Below, in pieces: positions 4,257 through 8,270 of a stretch of 8,270 bases of DNA. The DNA lies in the NCBI GenBank assembly GCA_002771615.1, contig PCSD01000014.1:1-8270 (forward strand). Direction: 5' to 3'. Positions within the stretch are counted from its first letter, which is position 1, and each line of letters begins with the position of its first letter. The position numbers and the translations under genes are program-made. Below the pieces are notes generated by a model. The model saw only the letters and a program-made list of their open reading frames with translations, was not told where the DNA came from and made no database searches. Origin of the DNA: Candidatus Falkowbacteria bacterium CG23_combo_of_CG06-09_8_20_14_all_49_15 (lineage in GTDB: Bacteria > Patescibacteriota > Patescibacteriia > Patescibacteriales > UM-FILTER-48-10).

Positions 4257-6227
4257 TCAATCGGCTCTTTCGATCAACTCACCCGCGCCGGCTTCGTATT
4301 TGAAAACATAGATTTTTTTATCCGCGATCGTTTGAAATTCATCCGCGGCCAATTTCGCCTCGTCGCGGATTTTCGGGAAAGCCCACCAGTAGTCATTCAG
4401 GACAAAATACACGACGTCCGCGTCCGCCAAGGCCAGCGCGGACAAGGCGTTTTTCCGGCTCGGGCGTTCATAGACCATTTTCAGATATATCTCATAGAGC
4501 GGACCGCCGGTCGGAATCGGGTAGTAAAAGATTTTTTCCTTCGGGCCTGAGGCATTTCTCGCTTCATAATAGGGCGCGAAGCCGGACAGATGCAGGGCCG
4601 CGGCCGAGACTTGCTGATTGGCCAGGACCAGATATTTCCGGCCGCCGGCGTTTTCCCGGATAAATTGGACAGCGCGCAAATCATCCGCCCCCGTGCTCCA
4701 GCCGCGGGCATTGTGGTAGCGATCCAGGCGCGGATAGCTTAGATACGCGGACGCGGCCAGAAGGGCGCTGAGACCGGCCAGCCAAATGCATTGCGCGGGG
4801 TTTTCCGCTCGCGCAATTTTTTTCCCGAACCAAGTGAAAGCGAGCCAGGCAAAAGGGAGGCAGAACAGGCCCGCGGCCTGGGCGATGCGGGCGGGATAAT
4901 CACCTTGTTCATAGGCGATCAGGAAAGAGAAATTCAAGGTCGCGGTCAGGCCGGCGGCGGCCAGGGTCAGGCCGGCGAGCAGGGCATAGAGACGGAAGAT
5001 TTTTTCTTTGCGCGCGAAAAAAGCCAGCGCCGCGCCGGCCGCGACCAGCGCCAGATAGATCCAAAGCCGGTTGCCGCCGAAAAAATACAAGCTGTTCAAA
5101 AAAACATTTTCTTTGTCCGGCCAGACTGGCGCCGGGAATATGCTTTTCCAGAAATTTCCGGGCCAGCTGAATTTTTCCGGTCGCTGGAAAAGAAAAAAGG
5201 CGGCCGGCAGGGCCAAGGCGGCGCCGGCGGAAACCAAGCCAGAAAGGAATAATTTGGCTTTTTTTGTTTGGTCGCTGTGGTAAATATGCAAGAAAATAAT
5301 CAAGCTCAGGGCCGGCAGGCCGGCGATCGGCTGGGTAATCAAAGCGGCCAGAGCCAAACCGTAGTTGGTGGCCAGCTGGCGCGTGTCGGTAAGGCTTAAG
5401 CCATTGATGATGATAATAATCAAAAATAAAAAAGCCAGATTTTGGGGGGTGGTTACGATAAAAATGCCAAATGGCAGGAGCAGTCCCAATAAAGATAACC
5501 AGCGTCCGGACAGATCGGAAGACAACGGCCCGGGCGCGCGGCGGCCGAGGGACCAGGGTAAAAAAATCGCGGCCAGAGCCGGCACCAGCCAGCGGTCAAT
5601 AATCGGCAAGGGCAAGAAAGTGATTTTGTGGATGATTATTTCCAGACCGTATTGGCCGAGGTAATAAAAAGTTTTCGGTTCAATCAGGCCGTCCGTGTCA
5701 ATCACGTCCAGCGCGGCTTGGTGGATGAAAGGGTCAAAGCCGTAGCCAATTTTATATACGATCGCGGCCGCGGAAAAGGCGAGAAAATAAAACAGGCTGA
5801 AAAGCGGCCAACCGGCGCGCGAAGAAATTTTGGCGCTTAAGAATCCCAGGAAAAGCGCGGCGGCGCCGTAAAAAAGAAAAAAAAGCGGGGAAACGGCGGA
5901 CCAGGGCGTTAGCAAAGACGCATCCGTACGCGCGCGGACCAGCCAAAAGAAAGAGACCGCGGCGCAAAACAAGAAAGCGGCTCCGAGCCAGATGGTCCAT
6001 TTGGTCAAAATTGGAGCGGGCGGCGTCGGCGCGTTGGTATTTTTCGTTTCCGGCAAAAAATGATTCAGAGCCGCCAACAGGCCAAGAGCCAGAATCAGCG
6101 CCAGGACGATCCCCGCCGGATTCAGGCGATAAAAAAAATAAACCAAGCCGCTGGCCAGGGAAAGGGCAGACAGCAGGGCTAAGAGATAATAGTAAGAAAA
6201 AATTTTTTTAAACCAATCCATACGCAT
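4257..6227 (-). CDS. Large polytopic membrane protein with extracytoplasmic C-terminal domain, possible GT-C-like glycosyltransferase
   Basis: This 656-residue protein has roughly 12-14 hydrophobic segments between residues 9 and 497, then a soluble region of about 160 residues (500-656). A loop after the fifth segment carries FDPFIHQAA (164-172) followed by DTDGLIEP (177-184). An acidic residue with a nearby His in an early outer loop is a feature of GT-C glycosyltransferases and oligosaccharyltransferases, whose sugar donor is a polyprenyl-linked sugar. The soluble tail has alternating strands and helices (YLVLANQQV, ADVVYFVLNDYWW). No family is recognised with certainty, so GT-C is an inference from topology and one motif. 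ATG at 6227 and a second ATG at 6221 are both possible starts, each without Shine-Dalgarno. The gene is convergent with the lipoprotein gene and divergent from the next large membrane protein. Confidence 0.8.
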   Translation of the reverse strand: MRMDWFKKIFSYYYLLALLSALSLASGLVYFFYRLNPAGIVLALILALGLLAALNHFLPETKNTNAPTPPAPILTKWTIWLGAAFLFCAAVSFFWLVRARTDASLLTPWSAVSPLFFLFYGAAALFLGFLSAKISSRAGWPLFSLFYFLAFSAAAIVYKIGYGFDPFIHQAALDVIDTDGLIEPKTFYYLGQYGLEIIIHKITFLPLPIIDRWLVPALAAIFLPWSLGRRAPGPLSSDLSGRWLSLLGLLLPFGIFIVTTPQNLAFLFLIIIIINGLSLTDTRQLATNYGLALAALITQPIAGLPALSLIIFLHIYHSDQTKKAKLFLSGLVSAGAALALPAAFFLFQRPEKFSWPGNFWKSIFPAPVWPDKENVFLNSLYFFGGNRLWIYLALVAAGAALAFFARKEKIFRLYALLAGLTLAAAGLTATLNFSFLIAYEQGDYPARIAQAAGLFCLPFAWLAFTWFGKKIARAENPAQCIWLAGLSALLAASAYLSYPRLDRYHNARGWSTGADDLRAVQFIRENAGGRKYLVLANQQVSAAALHLSGFAPYYEARNASGPKEKIFYYPIPTGGPLYEIYLKMVYERPSRKNALSALALADADVVYFVLNDYWWAFPKIRDEAKLAADEFQTIADKKIYVFKYEAGAGELIERAD

Positions 6228-6426
6228 GGCTAATTAGCAGATTAAATCCTGATTACCAATCAATTATTTTCTTATTTATCTTCCTTATTCTTATGTTGGC
6301 CAAACATTTGATGAATATATTTTAGCATTCACCGGCCAAAGCGCCAAGGCGTTTGAAAAATACCAGTTTTTCTGTTAGGATAAGATAAATTTGTCAGATT
6401 GGCATATTTGGTCAGAAAATAAATTT
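6228..6426. other. Divergent spacer between the two large membrane protein genes
   Basis: This 199-base AT-rich spacer must hold the start signals of both flanking genes. A plus-strand promoter candidate is listed separately. For the minus-strand gene no pair of -35 and -10 boxes with proper spacing was found. A palindrome TTGGCCAA (6296-6303) inside TGTTGGCCAAACA, and a second GGCCAAAG (6334-6341), could be a binding site for a shared regulator, but they are too short to claim. No small gene or RNA is evident. Confidence 0.5.
6353..6381 (+). promoter_or_regulatory. Candidate promoter for the plus-strand membrane protein gene
   Basis: TTGAAA (6353-6358; five of six -35 consensus bases) is separated by exactly 17 bases from TAGGAT (6376-6381; four of six -10 bases). 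The predicted transcript start near 6388 gives a leader of about 40 bases before the ATG at 6427. The spacing is ideal, while the -10 is only moderate. Confidence 0.45.
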
Positions 6427-8270
6427 ATGGCCGATATCAGGGAGCCGCTTAATCAAGAGAAAGAAACAAAAGCGGGAAAAGGCGAGCTGTGGCGCTGGGC
6501 CTTGGTTTTGGCTTTGGCCGCGGTTTTTGCCGCGTCCGCCATTCTTTATATCCGCGCGACCCAGACGGATGATTTTGTCAAATGGGGCTCGCCGGACGAG
6601 AATGCCAATTATATCTTTGCCAAATTATACGGCCAGGAAAACCGTTTGTCTATTTTTGAGAAATATAACCTGCTCGCCGCGGACATCATGCGTCCGCGGA
6701 GCATGAAAAGCGACCAGGGCTGGATCAAGCCGGTAAGCTTCCTGGGCTTGCCGCTCATTTACGGCTGGCTTTCCCGCCTGACTTCATATCAGCTGATCCC
6801 GTATTTCACCGCGCTGGCCGGCGCGTTCGGCCTGATTTTTTATTATCTCCTGATCCGGCTCTTTTTCGGCCGGTCCAACGCGTTCGTGTCAATGTTCCTC
6901 CTGGCCGCCCTGCCGCCTTATTTTTACTATACGGTCCGCAGCCTTTTTCATAATGTCTTATTCGTTTCTTTGCTGTTGGCCGGTTTATATTTCCTGGCTA
7001 AATGTTTGCTGGCGTCGCGGTCGGCTCCGGAAACAAAGCCGTCTGCCCCTTGGCCAATAAAAAACCGGTTGAATATTTTTTTCTCGCGGCCGCGCTTGAA
7101 TGTTTGGACAGATATAGCCAGGCCCGGGGGCGCCGGTCTTTTCCTTGGCCTGGCCGTGTCCGTGCGGACTTCCGAGCTGATCTGGATTTTGCCGCTCCTG
7201 CTGCTTTCCGGTCTTTTCGCTTTCCGGCGCGCGACTTTGCTCAAAATCACGATTTTTTTGGCCGCCGTCGGTTTCGCTGTCTGGCCCGCTTGCTATTGGA
7301 ATACGGTCCTGTTCGGATCTCCATATTTCGGGGGCTATCCGGAAATGAACCAATCCCTCATCGCCTTGAAGGATGCGAGCGCGGATTTGGCCGCCGCCGC
7401 GCCGACCAAGGACTGGATAAGCGCCGGCCGCGAATATTTGCTCCGGACAAAAGACATTATCTTCCATTTCGGTTTCAAGCCGCGCCAAAGCGTGCAAATG
7501 GTAAAATATTATTTTATCGCGATGTTCCCCTGGATTTTTTGGCCGGGCCTGGCCGGCGCCCTGCTTTTGCTCGCGCGTCCCGGCCGGATCAAAAAGCGGC
7601 AATGGGCCTTCGGCTTGATTTTTCTCGTTTTGAGCGCGATCTTGACCCTGTATTACGGCAGTTGGCGCTTTTTTGACAATCCGGATCAGACCCGGCACAC
7701 CATCGGCAATTCCTATACCCGCTATTGGCTGCCGGTTTATCTGGGCTGGCTGCCTTTCGCGAGCTTGTTGATCAGCCGCTTGTCGGGCTGGCTCGCGGTG
7801 CGCCGATTTTTCCCGCTTGGCGACCGGAAATTTTTTTCCCGCCCGCGCCGGCTCTTTGTCATCCGCGCCTGGCAAGCCATTTTTGTCGTGGTGATTATAT
7901 ATTTGAATATAAATTTTGTTTTTTCCGGTTCCGAAGAGGGCCTGGCTTACGCCGGCCAGAAGCAGGACAAAACCAGGCAAGAATGGCAGATGGTCATCGC
8001 GTACACGGAGAACAACGCCGTGGTCATCACCGAATACCACGACAAGATACTTTTTCCGGAGCGGAAAGTCATCAATGGCCGTTTCAACGACCTGGCCATG
8101 AACCGGATATACCGCCGTTTGACCGATTTTTTGCCGGTTTATTATTTTAATTTCACTTTTTCTCCTTCTGACCTTGCTTACCTGAACCAGCGCCGGCTCA
8201 AGGAAATCGGCCTATTCCTTGAGCCGGTCCAGTCGATCGGACCGGATTTCACTTTATATCGTTTATACCG
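6427..8270 (+). CDS. GT-C/ArnT-like membrane glycosyltransferase, 3' end beyond the window
   Basis: The reading frame from ATG 6427 is open for 614 codons to the window edge with no stop, so the gene is incomplete at its 3' end. The N-terminus is a short charged cytoplasmic tail (1-23) and a first membrane helix (24-42). A loop follows with SPDENANYIFAKLY (55-68); an acidic pair such as D57-E58 in the first outer loop is the usual catalytic or metal site of PMT/ArnT-type GT-C enzymes. Further marks are FHNVLFVSLLLAGLYFLAK (174-192) and GLFLGLAVSVRTSE (237-250), both typical of these proteins. About ten or eleven hydrophobic segments run to residue 498. A soluble outer domain then starts and contains VVITEYHDKILFPERKVI (532-549). 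Such enzymes transfer sugars from polyprenyl carriers to lipids or proteins. The acceptor is unknown. The frame was read by eye. Confidence 0.8.
   Translation, partial: MADIREPLNQEKETKAGKGELWRWALVLALAAVFAASAILYIRATQTDDFVKWGSPDENANYIFAKLYGQENRLSIFEKYNLLAADIMRPRSMKSDQGWIKPVSFLGLPLIYGWLSRLTSYQLIPYFTALAGAFGLIFYYLLIRLFFGRSNAFVSMFLLAALPPYFYYTVRSLFHNVLFVSLLLAGLYFLAKCLLASRSAPETKPSAPWPIKNRLNIFFSRPRLNVWTDIARPGGAGLFLGLAVSVRTSELIWILPLLLLSGLFAFRRATLLKITIFLAAVGFAVWPACYWNTVLFGSPYFGGYPEMNQSLIALKDASADLAAAAPTKDWISAGREYLLRTKDIIFHFGFKPRQSVQMVKYYFIAMFPWIFWPGLAGALLLLARPGRIKKRQWAFGLIFLVLSAILTLYYGSWRFFDNPDQTRHTIGNSYTRYWLPVYLGWLPFASLLISRLSGWLAVRRFFPLGDRKFFSRPRRLFVIRAWQAIFVVVIIYLNINFVFSGSEEGLAYAGQKQDKTRQEWQMVIAYTENNAVVITEYHDKILFPERKVINGRFNDLAMNRIYRRLTDFLPVYYFNFTFSPSDLAYLNQRRLKEIGLFLEPVQSIGPDFTLYRLY

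Noticed and set aside
4791..5252. Plus-strand frames (4251-4550, 4791-5252, 5365-5664) opposite the minus-strand membrane protein
   Set aside because: They encode charged, Gly/Gln/Arg-rich readings typical of the complement of hydrophobic coding sequence.
7002..7676. Plus-strand 224-residue frame inside the last gene
   Set aside because: It is an Arg/Phe-rich out-of-frame shadow of the glycosyltransferase-like gene, with no start signal of its own.
6985..8040. Minus-strand 351-residue reading frame
   Set aside because: Its product is Gln/Arg/Pro-rich without hydrophobic core or motifs, and it is antisense to a coherent membrane protein frame open from 6427 to the window end.

Overview
The window looks like chromosomal DNA from a walled bacterium. 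Coding regions are moderately GC-rich and the spacers between genes are strongly AT-rich. TGA, TAA and TAG all serve as stop codons, so the standard bacterial code applies. A very small Fe-S assembly gene set, a calcium-loop L,D-transpeptidase, non-Shine-Dalgarno starts and large membrane proteins of no obvious named family together suggest a Patescibacteria/CPR-type (Parcubacteria-like) genome. That placement is inferred from style. No marker gene in the window proves it.

Layout. Positions 1-3349 hold a same-strand run of five genes: an Rrf2/IscR-like regulator with three cysteines, a secreted L,D-transpeptidase carrying four calcium-binding-type repeats, the scaffold IscU, an Nfu-type Fe-S carrier, and the cysteine desulfurase IscS. 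A consensus-like promoter with an inverted repeat over its -10 box lies in front of the regulator. A hairpin lies between iscU and nfu, and it is a better terminator for the minus strand than for the plus strand. Positions 3529-4086 encode a small lipoprotein. A strong bidirectional terminator separates it from a convergent large membrane protein (4257-6227, minus strand). An approximately 200-base divergent spacer then leads into a second large membrane protein (6427 to the window end, plus strand, incomplete), which resembles GT-C-type glycosyltransferases.

How the genes work together. IscS would supply sulfur, IscU would build the cluster and Nfu would carry it. The Rrf2 protein probably senses cluster supply and controls the cluster from the upstream promoter. 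IscA, HscA/HscB, ferredoxin and SufBCD are absent from the window. The L,D-transpeptidase sits between regulator and assembly genes, so cell-wall cross-linking may be under the same Fe-S-responsive control; this is the most interesting arrangement seen. The lipoprotein and the two divergent membrane proteins point to an envelope or surface-glycan function for the second half.

No tRNA, rRNA, CRISPR array, insertion sequence or clear mobile element was seen. Nothing in the window is demonstrably a new biological system; the points worth a second look are listed as findings.
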